From the NCBI GenBank assembly GCA_025353085.1, contig JANXRI010000343.1, positions 1 to 6,174 on the forward strand: DNA of 6,174 nt, written 5' to 3'. Positions 1 to 5,859 of this stretch are shown piece after piece (positions within the stretch are counted from its first letter, which is position 1; each line of letters opens with the position of its first letter). The DNA comes from Betaproteobacteria bacterium (lineage in GTDB: Bacteria; Pseudomonadota; Gammaproteobacteria; Burkholderiales; SG8-41). A program made the position numbers and the translations under genes. The notes beneath the pieces were generated by a model, which was not told where the DNA came from, did not search any database, and saw only the letters and a program-made list of their open reading frames with translations.

Positions 1-1
1 C

Positions 2-340
2 GACAAACATATCGGCGCTGTAATCGTGGTCGAAAACGGCAAGCTTGCCGGCATTTTTACCGAGCGCGACGCGTTGTTCCGCGTGGTGGCCGAAGGCCGC
101 GACGTCAAAAGCACCCGGCTCGCCGACGTGATGACGCGCAACCCGCAAACCGTCAAGCCCGATCAGCCGTTCTCGGTCGCGCTGCAGATGATGTACGGCG
201 GCAAGTTCCGCCACGTGCCGGTGGTTGAAGACGGCCGGCCGGTCGGCATCCTCTCGGCGCGCGATGCGCTGGGACCCGAGCTCGAAGCGTTCGTGTTCGA
301 GTTGCTGCGCCAGGAGCAGGTCGAGAATATCCTGGCCTAG
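2..340 (+). CDS. CBS-domain protein, C-terminal part (5' end outside window)
   Basis: The open frame is already running at the window edge (first whole codon at position 2) and ends at TAG 338-340, giving 112 visible residues. A GTG at 26 is in frame, but conserved domain sequence continues upstream of it, so it is not the true start. Residues 1-23 are the end of one CBS repeat (GAVIVVENGKLAGIFTERD). Residues 40-90 are a second, complete CBS repeat starting ADVMTRNPQTV and ending HVPVVEDGRPVGILSARDA. Paired CBS repeats form a Bateman module, which in this family usually binds adenine nucleotides such as AMP or ATP and acts as a cytosolic sensor. A short C-terminal tail of about 20 residues follows, with no further domain. 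It could be a stand-alone two-CBS protein or the end of a larger one; the missing N-terminus decides this. The domain call is firm; the ligand and role are unknown. Confidence 0.9.
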   Translation, partial: DKHIGAVIVVENGKLAGIFTERDALFRVVAEGRDVKSTRLADVMTRNPQTVKPDQPFSVALQMMYGGKFRHVPVVEDGRPVGILSARDALGPELEAFVFELLRQEQVENILA

Positions 341-369
341 TCGCGCGGTCTGCCGGTTACGACTCAATT

Positions 370-406
370 GCGGGGCCGGCGCTGCCAACTTATTCGCGGG
401 GCCGGC
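370..406. repeat. Short GC direct repeat / weak hairpin between convergent genes
   Basis: The 11-mer GCGGGGCCGGC occurs at 370-380 and again at 396-406, in the 69-nt gap between the convergent CBS and GlcG/HbpS genes. GGCCGGC at 374-380 can pair with GCCGGCC at 401-407, a 7-bp GC stem with a loop of about 20 nt. This could act as a weak bidirectional terminator, but no T-tract follows on either strand, so the role is a guess. Confidence 0.3.
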
Positions 407-409
407 CGC

Positions 410-934
410 TCACAATTTGCGCGCGTCGAGCCCGACCCGCGCATATATCTCATTGATGTGCTGCTTCACGTCCGGCGGCGTATCGTCGTGCTCGGGCAAA
501 TGCGCCCAGCCAACTTTCTCCCGCGCGTAGCGGCCCATGATTTCGTCCTGGTCGGAGGTGCCGCCGCTCACGCCGTAGCAGCCGACCATTTCATCGCCCT
601 TGAACACCGGTGCGCAGCCGCCCGACACCACCACCCGTCCGCCGGTGAACACCGATGCGTTCATCAGCATTTGCGGATTGCGCTCCTTGAACCATTGCTG
701 GATCACCAAGCCGTCCGGAAAACGCGGGCTCATTGAACGAAACGCGGCGACTGTATACGCTTTGCTCTGCGCCGTGTCAGGCGTGATAAAGCCCGCGTCG
801 TCCATGCGCTCGAGCGCGAGCAGATGCCCTTCCGCATTGACGATTGCGATCGCTACCGGCACTTTCATCTCTTCGGCCTTTTCGACCACCGCCTTGATAA
901 ACTCGCGGCATTCGACCGCGCGCAGTTTTGCCAT
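410..934 (-). CDS. GlcG/HbpS (DUF336) family heme-binding-like protein
   Basis: The 174-residue protein has the full GlcG/HbpS fold signature. Residues 25-45 contain VPVAIAIVNAEGHLLALERM, followed by a helix with AQSKAYT (55-61). The C-terminal half carries GGRVVVSGGCAPVF and then GCYGVSGGTSDQDE, matching the family's 'GxxGVSGg...qD' motif. Members are small oligomeric proteins; HbpS binds heme, and GlcG is encoded with glycolate oxidase genes. There is no signal peptide, so it is probably cytosolic. The ATG start is supported by a good Shine-Dalgarno (GAGGAG on the minus strand, 942-947) 7 nt upstream. The C-terminus (HLPEHDDTPPDVKQHINEIY) is longer than in minimal members. It is transcribed divergently from a Bug binding protein and an SDR, which suggests an accessory role in the same catabolic context. 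The family is clear; ligand and substrate are not. Confidence 0.88.
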   Translation of the reverse strand: MAKLRAVECREFIKAVVEKAEEMKVPVAIAIVNAEGHLLALERMDDAGFITPDTAQSKAYTVAAFRSMSPRFPDGLVIQQWFKERNPQMLMNASVFTGGRVVVSGGCAPVFKGDEMVGCYGVSGGTSDQDEIMGRYAREKVGWAHLPEHDDTPPDVKQHINEIYARVGLDARKL

Positions 935-1008
935 GATGCTGCTCCTCGCTGTTAGGATTGCGTAAATAATAAAAACGTCTTGCAGTATAAACTCGAGAAT
1001 CTCCCGCC
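935..1008. promoter_or_regulatory. Divergent promoter region between the GlcG/HbpS and Bug genes
   Basis: This 74-nt gap separates two genes read in opposite directions and is much richer in A/T than the genes around it. It contains TATAAA at 986-991 on the plus strand, which overlaps TATACT on the minus strand (984-989), and TAAATAATAAAA at 963-974. Any of these could be a -10 element. I could not find a convincing -35 at 16-18 bp from any of them, so promoter positions are not assigned. Both genes must be expressed from here unless read through from elsewhere. Confidence 0.35.
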
Positions 1009-1977
1009 ATGAAGACCACCTCCCGCCTGCTGACCGCGATGCTCACGCTCGCCGCCATGTCCAACGCCTGGCCGCAAAGCGGCTACCCGGCCAAGCCCGT
1101 GCGCGTCGTGCTCGGCTTTCCGCCGGCGAGCGCAGCCGACCTGGTTGCGCGCATCGTCGGGGTGAAAGTGGCCGACGGCCTCGGTCAGCAAATCGTCATC
1201 GACAACCGGCCCGGTGCGAGCAGCAACATCGCGACTGAAGCGGTGGTGCGCGCGCCCGCTGACGGCTACACGCTGTTGATGGGCACCATCGCCAACACGA
1301 TCAATGCGAGCCTTTACACCAAACTCGCTTTCGATTTCGCACGCGATCTGGCGCCGATCGCCGCGGTTGCATCAGTCCCTAATCTGCTCGTCGTGCATCC
1401 GTCGCTGCCGGTGCGCTCGGTGCGTGAATTGATTAAAACCGCCAAATTAAAACCCGGTGAAATTCTGTATGGCTCGTCCGGCAATGGTACCGGTCCGCAT
1501 CTGTCGGGCGAACTCTTCAACCTGATGGCCGGCGTCAAGCTCGTGCACATTCCGTACAAAGGCAGCCCGCAGGCGATGACCGATTTGCTCGGCGGCCGCG
1601 TGATGGTGATGTTTTCGCCGGCGTCGACCGCGTTGCCGCATATCAAGGCCGGCACGTTGCGTGCGCTGGCCGCGAGCAGCGCGCAGCGCACGAGCAGCGC
1701 GCCCGAGTTGCCGACGATCGCAGAAGCGGGCCTCGCCGGGTTCGAGACGGCGGTGTGGTTCGGGCTGCTCGCGCCGCTCGGGACACCGCGAGAAATCATC
1801 GAGCGTCTAAACAAGGAAGTCGCGCGCGCGCTTGGCGATGCGGACGTCAAAAAACAATTCGCAACGCAAGGCATCGATGCAACGGGCGGCACGGCCGAGC
1901 AATTCGCACTTTACATCCGCGATGAGACCGCGAAATGGGCGCGCGTCGTGCAGGCATCGGGCGCCAAACTCGATTAA
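1009..1977 (+). CDS. Bug/TctC-family tripartite tricarboxylate transporter substrate-binding protein
   Basis: This is a 322-residue periplasmic binding protein of the usual Bug length. Residues 1-23 form a Sec signal peptide (MKTTSRLLTAMLTLAAMSNA, then WPQ). The mature protein opens with YPAKPVRVVLGF (26-37). Family landmarks follow in order: the ligand-loop Asp (D44), IDNRPGASSNIA (64-75), PADGYTLL (83-90), YGSSGNGTGPH (154-164), HIPYKGSP (180-187) and ELPTIAEAG near residue 230. Bug proteins bind small carboxylates or other acids for a TctA/TctB-type permease; none is encoded here, which is common for orphan Bugs. In the first ligand loop the usual PGG is replaced by PPASAAD (38-44), which may alter ligand choice. 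The Shine-Dalgarno is weak (GAGA about 10 nt upstream of the ATG), but the signal peptide fixes this start. The SDR gene follows after 27 nt and is probably co-transcribed. Confidence 0.93.
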   Translation: MKTTSRLLTAMLTLAAMSNAWPQSGYPAKPVRVVLGFPPASAADLVARIVGVKVADGLGQQIVIDNRPGASSNIATEAVVRAPADGYTLLMGTIANTINASLYTKLAFDFARDLAPIAAVASVPNLLVVHPSLPVRSVRELIKTAKLKPGEILYGSSGNGTGPHLSGELFNLMAGVKLVHIPYKGSPQAMTDLLGGRVMVMFSPASTALPHIKAGTLRALAASSAQRTSSAPELPTIAEAGLAGFETAVWFGLLAPLGTPREIIERLNKEVARALGDADVKKQFATQGIDATGGTAEQFALYIRDETAKWARVVQASGAKLD

Positions 1978-2004
1978 ACCCTCTTCACACACAAAGGAAT
2001 ACAC

Positions 2005-2754
2005 ATGGCGAACAAAGTTGCGGTAGTGACCGGCGCGGGTTCCGGCATAGGTAAAGCCTCGGCACTGGCGCTGTTGAATGCGGGTTACAGCGTCGCGCTC
2101 GCCGGACGCCGCGCCGACTTATTAGCGCAAGCGGTTACCGAATCGGGCGCCGGCGCACGCGCGCTTGCGGTGCCGACCGACGTTTCCAAAACAGCCGATG
2201 TGACTGCGCTCTTCGCCAAAACCAGGGAGAAATTCGGCAGCGTCGACGTGCTCTTTAACAACGCGGGCACCAACGCGCCGGGCATTCTGTTCGAAGATCT
2301 GACGCTCGAAAAATGGCAGTCGGTCGTCGACGTGAATCTGACCGGCATGTTTTTGTGCGCGCAGGCCGCATTCCGCATCATGAAGGACCAGAACCCGCGC
2401 GGCGGCCGCATCATCAACAACGGCTCGATTTCCGCGCATGCGCCGCGTCCCGATTCGGCGCCTTACACCTGCACCAAGCACGCGGTCACCGGTCTCACCA
2501 AATGCATTTCGCTCGACGGCCGCAAGTACGACATCACGTGCGGGCAGATCGACGTCGGCAACGCAATGACCGAGCTCGCCGCCCGCATGTCAAAAGGCGT
2601 GAAGCAAGCCAGTGGTGAAATCGCGGTCGAAGCGATGATGGACGTTAAAGAGGTCGCCAACGCGGTCGTGCACATGGCGAGCCTGCCGCTTGCGACGAAC
2701 ATCCAGTTCATCACCATCATGGCGACCAAGATGCCATTCGTTGGACGTGGCTGA
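2005..2754 (+). CDS. SDR-family NAD(P)-dependent oxidoreductase
   Basis: This 249-residue protein is a complete classical short-chain dehydrogenase/reductase. The Rossmann nucleotide loop is TGAGSGIG (9-16), the structural NNAG is at 85-88, and the catalytic set is N111, S141, Y154 and K158 (YTCTK). Two Arg residues after the second strand (AGRR, 33-36) favour NADP(H), by inference from other SDRs. The segment IINNGSISAHAPRP and the C-terminal MATKMPFVGRG resemble a proteobacterial SDR subgroup of undefined substrate. An AAGGA ribosome-binding site at 1994-1998 lies 6 nt before the ATG. It sits 27 nt after the Bug gene on the same strand, so it is likely the second gene of that operon and may act on the imported acid or a product of it. 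It is cytosolic, with no signal or membrane segment. Family and active-site assignment are firm; the substrate is unknown. Confidence 0.93.
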   Translation: MANKVAVVTGAGSGIGKASALALLNAGYSVALAGRRADLLAQAVTESGAGARALAVPTDVSKTADVTALFAKTREKFGSVDVLFNNAGTNAPGILFEDLTLEKWQSVVDVNLTGMFLCAQAAFRIMKDQNPRGGRIINNGSISAHAPRPDSAPYTCTKHAVTGLTKCISLDGRKYDITCGQIDVGNAMTELAARMSKGVKQASGEIAVEAMMDVKEVANAVVHMASLPLATNIQFITIMATKMPFVGRG

Positions 2755-2778
2755 CCGTTACATCGTGCGCGCTAAGGC

Positions 2779-3057
2779 ATGATTATTAAACCGTGGTTTC
2801 TGTATCTGATCGAATGCCGCGACGGTAGTATCTACACCGGAATAGCCATCGACGTGACCTCGCGCTACGCCGCACACGTCCGTGGCAAAGGCGCACGCTA
2901 CACGCGCTCGCACCCGCCGAAGCGTCTGCTCGCCGCCATTGCCTACCCGAACCGATCGAGCGCGCTGTCCGCCGAATACGCGGTCAAGCAAATCACCGCG
3001 ACCGAAAAACGCGCGTATGCATTGCTGCTGGCGTTGAGCGCCGCAGACGCTGGTTGA
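2779..3057 (+). CDS. Small GIY-YIG endonuclease-superfamily protein (YhbQ/UPF0213-like)
   Basis: The 92-residue protein consists of little more than one GIY-YIG domain. It begins WFLYLIECRDGSIYTGI (6-22), supplying the two conserved tyrosines (Y9, Y19). DVTSRYAAH (25-33) supplies the Arg (R29) and His (H33), and GKGARYTR (36-43) is typical of the YhbQ/UPF0213 branch. The metal-binding Glu is E65 in ALSAEYAVKQ. All expected catalytic positions are therefore present, so nuclease activity is plausible, though the cellular role of these stand-alone domains is poorly defined. The start is the first possible one, because an in-frame TAA lies 6 nt upstream. The only SD-like sequence, AAGG at 2774-2777, is 1 nt from the ATG, suggesting weak or coupled initiation. 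The gap to the SDR stop is just 24 nt, so it may be read through from that operon. Confidence 0.85.
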   Translation: MIIKPWFLYLIECRDGSIYTGIAIDVTSRYAAHVRGKGARYTRSHPPKRLLAAIAYPNRSSALSAEYAVKQITATEKRAYALLLALSAADAG

Positions 3058-3074
3058 CTTTAGCCGCCGATTCA

Positions 3075-3104
3075 TCGACGCTGACCGGTCTGCACTTTTA
3101 AAAT
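3075..3104 (+). promoter_or_regulatory. Candidate sigma70 promoter for the FKBP gene
   Basis: TCGACG (3075-3080, 4/6 to TTGACA) and TAAAAT (3099-3104, 5/6 to TATAAT) are separated by 18 bp within the 66-nt gap between the GIY-YIG and FKBP genes. The short A/T-rich tract stands out from the GC-rich surroundings. The predicted start would leave a leader of only about 13 nt, just containing the Shine-Dalgarno. This is a motif match only. Confidence 0.35.
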
Positions 3105-3123
3105 AAATCCCGAAAGGAACACG

Positions 3124-3465
3124 ATGTCCACCACTACCACCGCCTCCGGGCTCGTCTATGAAGAAATCAGCGTAGGCGCGGGCGCCGAAGCCGCAGCCGG
3201 TCAGCGCGTCACCGTGCACTACACGGGTTGGCTCACCAACGGCACCAAATTCGATTCGAGCAAAGACCGCGACGACCCGTTTAAATTTCAACTCGGCCAG
3301 GGCCAGGTCATCAAGGGTTGGGACGAAGGTGTCGCCGGCATGAAGGTCGGCGGCAAACGCAAGTTGACCATCCCGCCCGAATTGGGCTATGGGGCACGCG
3401 GCGCCGGTGGCGCCATTCCGCCGAATGCGACACTTGTATTTGAAGTGGAGTTGCTTGGCGTTTAG
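3124..3465 (+). CDS. FKBP-type peptidyl-prolyl cis-trans isomerase
   Basis: This 113-residue, single-domain FKBP matches the compact FKBP12-like form. The active-site pocket is intact by comparison with FKBP12: Y33 and F43-D44 in HYTGWLTNGTKFDSS, V62-I63 and W66 in GQGQVIKGWDEG, Y89 in PPELGYGARG, and F106 in LVFEVELLGV. It should catalyse cis-trans isomerisation of Xaa-Pro bonds as a folding helper. There is no signal peptide or dimerisation domain, so it is expected in the cytosol. The N-terminal MSTTTTAS is a short tail before the domain. A clear AAGGA ribosome-binding site at 3114-3118 lies 5 nt upstream of the ATG, and a candidate promoter sits just before it. The pcp start follows 50 nt after the stop, through a duplicated leader, so the two genes may share a transcript. 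The name is secure; the specific client proteins are unknown. Confidence 0.95.
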   Translation: MSTTTTASGLVYEEISVGAGAEAAAGQRVTVHYTGWLTNGTKFDSSKDRDDPFKFQLGQGQVIKGWDEGVAGMKVGGKRKLTIPPELGYGARGAGGAIPPNATLVFEVELLGV

Positions 3466-3466
3466 T

Positions 3467-3540
3467 ACGCAAGTGCAATGACATTGCGCGCGCTGGTTAC
3501 CGAAACGCAAGTGCGATGACAATGCGCGCGCTGGTCACCG
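3467..3540 (+). repeat. Tandem duplication (38-bp period) of the pcp translation-start region
   Basis: Two 36-nt copies, 3467-3502 and 3505-3540, match at 33 of 36 positions by eye and are separated by 2 nt (AA). Each begins ACGCAAGTGC, contains an ATG and continues with GCGCGCGCTGGT. The second copy holds the pcp start codon and its first eight codons; the first lies wholly in the FKBP-pcp gap. The three differences are single substitutions at offsets 11, 18 and 32. Confidence 0.85.
3478..3519 (+). CDS. Possible 13-codon leader mini-ORF coupled to pcp
   Basis: The upstream repeat copy carries an ATG that would encode MTLRALVTETQVR and then stop at TGA 3517-3519. The first eight residues copy the pcp N-terminus (MTMRALVT) with one change. 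The stop overlaps the pcp ATG as ATGA, the classic geometry for translational coupling. It starts 12 nt after the FKBP stop. Neither its ATG nor the pcp ATG has a good Shine-Dalgarno (only AAGTGC just before each). It may be a chance by-product of the duplication rather than a translated peptide. Confidence 0.3.
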   Translation: MTLRALVTETQVR

Positions 3541-4130
3541 GCTTCGAAGCGTTCGACGGCGCGGGCAGCAATGCATCTCACGAAGCCGTGCGGCGCCTGC
3601 CCCCGCGTATCGGCGCACTCGACATCATCACCGCGCTCTTGCCGACCTCGTTTGCACGCGCGGGCGCGGTGCTCATACGCGAGATCGAGCGTGCCGATCC
3701 CGCCATCGTTCTCTGCGTCGGCGAAGCGCGCGAGCGCACCGCGCTCAATATCGAACGCATCGCAATCAATCTGCAGGACGCGCGCACTGCCGACAACGAT
3801 GGCGCCCAGCCGATCGATACACCCATTGCCGCCGGCGCGCCTGCGGCCTGGTTCTCGACGCTGCCGGTTCGCGCAATCCACGATGCGCTAAGCGCCGCGC
3901 ACTTACCGTCAACGCTTTCGTATAGCGCCGGCACTTTCGTATGCAACCACGTTTTCTATACGCTGATGCAATATGAAGCGCAGACGCACGCGCGATGGCG
4001 CGGCGGTTTTCTGCACGTGCCGGCATGGCGCATCGATTCTGCGCTTGGCAAGACCGCGACGATGACGCTCGATGACATTGTTCGCGGCCTCGTCATCGCA
4101 TTAAAGACTAGTGCCCGCCTTCCGGTTTAA
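3516..4130 (+). CDS. pcp: Pyroglutamyl-peptidase I (pyrrolidone-carboxylate peptidase)
   Basis: The 204-residue protein is a complete peptidase family C15 enzyme that removes N-terminal pyroglutamate from peptides in the cytosol. The N-terminus RALVTGFEAFDG with S18-N19 is the family signature. The catalytic triad is visible: E80 in GEARERTALNIERIAIN (69-85), C143 in SAGTFVCNHVFY (137-148) and H167 in GFLHVPAW (164-171). The length is close to the usual 200-215 residues, though the C-terminus is short. A second Met at codon 3 (3522) could also serve as the start; neither has a real Shine-Dalgarno. The start region is the second copy of a tandem duplication, and its ATG overlaps the stop of a mini-ORF, so initiation may depend on ribosomes arriving from upstream. 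Its 3' end overlaps the convergent cupin gene by 23 bp. The identification is strong. Confidence 0.93.
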   Translation: MTMRALVTGFEAFDGAGSNASHEAVRRLPPRIGALDIITALLPTSFARAGAVLIREIERADPAIVLCVGEARERTALNIERIAINLQDARTADNDGAQPIDTPIAAGAPAAWFSTLPVRAIHDALSAAHLPSTLSYSAGTFVCNHVFYTLMQYEAQTHARWRGGFLHVPAWRIDSALGKTATMTLDDIVRGLVIALKTSARLPV

Positions 4131-4695
4131 ATTTTGCCGCTAATTCGGCGTCGAATTCGCCGTCGATCAATACGTACAAAATACGCACGGGCTTGCCTGA
4201 GCGATTGCTCCAGGCATGATTAGTACCGCGCTGAATCAGCACGTCGCCGGCCTTCAGGACTACGTCTTCGTCATCGAGCAGCATCGTGAGTTCGCCTTCG
4301 AGCACGACCGCGTAATCAACGGTCTCGGTGCGATGCATCATCGGGTGACGTCCGCCGCGTCCGAACGTCGACGCCGCTTCATTGCCCATGGCGGCGAAAA
4401 CAGCGCGCGCGCCTTCCGGCGTCAGGTTGCGCAGCTCATCCGATTCCGGCAGGATTTCCGCGATGCGGATAACCGTGCCGCTCGGCGCGGGATGGATGGT
4501 GCGTGGGCCAAGCGTCGGGTCCGCTTCACCGGCGGCGATCGGCGCCGGTGCCGCATTCGTTTTCCAAATGTCGGTCGAGCGATGCCCGGGACGCAACGGA
4601 TTCGTTTTCACCGCGGGCGCGAGTCCGTCGGATAGCACGACCGCTTTGCCGTTCTGATCGTGGCCGGTAACCACGCGTCTGATGAAGCCTGTCAT
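4108..4695 (-). CDS. Cupin-domain protein
   Basis: This is a 195-residue protein with one C-terminal cupin barrel. Motif 1 lies at 117-135 (HPMMHRTETVDY...GE) with H117/H121 and E124 as probable metal ligands. Motif 2 is GDVLIQRGTNHAWSN (150-164) with H160; the usual Pro of 'PxG' is Arg here, as I recall for related proteins with QRGTNHAW. Residues 1-100 form an N-terminal region with a GxVVLSDG-like opening (VVTGHDQNGKAVVLSDG), seen in proteins annotated only as cupins. It is probably a cytosolic metal-dependent enzyme or a small-molecule binder; no reaction can be assigned. The start is supported by GAAAG on the minus strand about 6-10 nt upstream. It lies downstream of the second Bug gene on the same strand, 146 nt away, with a large inverted repeat between them. 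A joint transcript is plausible but may be processed or attenuated there. Confidence 0.88.
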   Translation of the reverse strand: MTGFIRRVVTGHDQNGKAVVLSDGLAPAVKTNPLRPGHRSTDIWKTNAAPAPIAAGEADPTLGPRTIHPAPSGTVIRIAEILPESDELRNLTPEGARAVFAAMGNEAASTFGRGGRHPMMHRTETVDYAVVLEGELTMLLDDEDVVLKAGDVLIQRGTNHAWSNRSGKPVRILYVLIDGEFDAELAAKFKPEGGH

Positions 4696-4708
4696 TTGTT
4701 TTCTTTCA

Positions 4709-4840
4709 GGTGATTAGTATTCTGGGATTAAGTGATTCGGGGGATCAAGTAATTAGGTGATTAAGTGATTCCGGGATTAACTGATTGGCTCAATCACTCG
4801 ATTACCCAATCACTAAATCACCTAATCACTAAATCACCCG
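4709..4840. repeat. 8-bp-unit repeat tract forming a large inverted repeat
   Basis: From 4740 to 4835 the sequence divides into twelve consecutive octamers without a phase slip. The left six resemble GGTGATTA or AGTGATTC and the right six their complements (ACTAAATC, ACCTAATC). Further related units run from 4709 to 4739 with one 7-mer. Arms 4747-4787 and 4791-4831 pair with no gaps at 31 of 41 positions by eye, around a 3-nt loop (GCT). The tract fills the 146-nt space between the second Bug gene and the cupin gene. A transcript from the minus strand would carry a very long hairpin. No T-run follows, so it is not a standard intrinsic terminator. Confidence 0.85.
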
Positions 4841-4841
4841 C

Positions 4842-5801
4842 TCATTCCGGCTCGATGCCGGCAATGCGCGCCGCCTCGCCCATGCGTTTGATTGCCGTGG
4901 CGACGAAGGGCGTAAATTCGGCCGAAGAATCGCCGATGGGATTGAGACCGAGCTTGACGAAGCGCTCGCGCACGGCGGGAACCGAGATTGCCGCGCGTAT
5001 TTCTTTTTCGAGTCTGGCCAGCACATCGCGCGGGATTTTTGCCGGCGCGAACAGGCCATGCCAACTCGCATCGATTTGCGTGGGCGGCACACCTGCTTCA
5101 GCGAGCGTGGGCACGTCGGGCAGGAAAGCAGCGCGGGTCGGCGCATCGTAGCCAAGCGCGCGGATTTTGCCGGCCTTGATTTGCGGCAGTCCCAGCGTCG
5201 GCGTCACGAACATGACCTGCACCTCACCCGCCATCAGCGCGGTGATCGCGGCGCCCGCACCTTTGTACGGGATGTGGACCATGTTCGTTCCCGCGCGTGC
5301 ATTGAACAAGGCGCTCGCCAGGTGAATGGTGTTGCCGATGCCAGGCGAGCCGTACGAGATTTTGGCTTCCGGTTTTTTCGCGAGCGCGACCAGCTCTTTC
5401 GCATTTTGCACCGGCACGCCCGGACCGATCACCAGGATATGTCCGTCGGATGAGCACAGGTGCGAGACAGGAACGAAGTCTGCCACCGGATCGAATGGCA
5501 ATTTCTTGTGGATTCCCGGGTTCACTGCAAATGAAGCAGAGGTCACGAGCAATGTATAGCCGTCGGGTGCAGCCTTCGCCACGATATCCGCGCCGATGAT
5601 GCCGTTCGCGCCGGGACGATTATCGACGACGAATTGCTGGCCCGTTTGCGCGGAGAGTTGCGCTGCGACAATGCGCGCGGTGGTATCCGGTCCACCTGCA
5701 CCGAAACCGACGACGATGCGCACCGGACGCGCGGGATAATTCTGACTCCAGCAAGCGCCCGACGCGTAGCACGCGACAATGATCAGAAAACATTTCAGCA
5801 C
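4842..5801 (-). CDS. Bug/TctC-family tripartite tricarboxylate transporter substrate-binding protein (second copy)
   Basis: The frame is open back to an ATG at 5921, but I place the start at GTG 5799-5801. This gives 319 residues, the normal Bug length, and a proper Sec signal (VLKCFLIIVACYASGACWSQ) directly before the mature start NYPARPVRIVVGFGAGG. GGAAA lies 5 nt upstream of the GTG, and a good promoter lies between the GTG and the upstream ATG. Family landmarks are present: GFGAGGPDTTAR (32-43) with D39, VDNRPGANG (59-67), APDGYTLL (78-85), YGSPGIGNTIH (150-160), HIPYKGAG (176-183) and DVPTLAEAG. It should bind a small acid in the periplasm for a TctAB-type permease encoded elsewhere. Unlike the first Bug gene in the window, its ligand loop has the standard GG. 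The hydrophobic core contains IVAC, but too close to the N-terminus for a convincing lipobox. The cupin gene follows on the same strand. The family is sure; the ligand is unknown. Confidence 0.93.
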   Translation of the reverse strand: MLKCFLIIVACYASGACWSQNYPARPVRIVVGFGAGGPDTTARIVAAQLSAQTGQQFVVDNRPGANGIIGADIVAKAAPDGYTLLVTSASFAVNPGIHKKLPFDPVADFVPVSHLCSSDGHILVIGPGVPVQNAKELVALAKKPEAKISYGSPGIGNTIHLASALFNARAGTNMVHIPYKGAGAAITALMAGEVQVMFVTPTLGLPQIKAGKIRALGYDAPTRAAFLPDVPTLAEAGVPPTQIDASWHGLFAPAKIPRDVLARLEKEIRAAISVPAVRERFVKLGLNPIGDSSAEFTPFVATAIKRMGEAARIAGIEPE

Positions 5802-5829
5802 GGGGATTTCCGATGAGAAGGCGACGCGC

Positions 5830-5859
5830 AGTATAGTCAGGCGAGATGTGCGCCGGCAA
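5830..5859 (-). promoter_or_regulatory. Candidate sigma70 promoter for the second Bug gene
   Basis: On the minus strand TTGCCG (5854-5859, 4/6) and TATACT (5830-5835, 5/6) are spaced by 18 bp. The expected transcript start is near 5823, leaving a leader of about 20 nt before the GTG at 5801. This lies inside the longer open frame that would begin at 5921, and so argues against that longer start. Confidence 0.5.

Noticed and set aside
26..340. Start of the CBS protein at GTG 26
   Set aside because: The conserved CBS sequence DKHIGAVI continues in frame upstream to the window edge, so the gene begins outside the window.
1314..1892. 192-codon open frame on the minus strand inside the first Bug gene
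   Set aside because: It is fully contained antisense to a gene with all family landmarks, and shows no family features of its own.
2758..3522. 254-codon open frame on the minus strand across the GIY-YIG and FKBP genes
   Set aside because: It is long, but antisense to two genes with clear catalytic residues and ribosome-binding sites. Its own translation is Arg/Gly/Ala-rich with no recognisable fold, as expected in GC-rich DNA.
4709..4840. CRISPR array or intrinsic terminator
   Set aside because: The units are 8 bp with no spacers and invert at the centre, so it is not CRISPR. No T-run follows the hairpin on either strand, so it is not a standard terminator.
4765..5151. Open frame on + whose N-terminus reads LNHSITQSLNHLITKS
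   Set aside because: The repetitive peptide is only the 8-bp DNA repeat translated (24-nt, 8-residue period). The remainder is antisense to the well-supported Bug gene and has no domain character.
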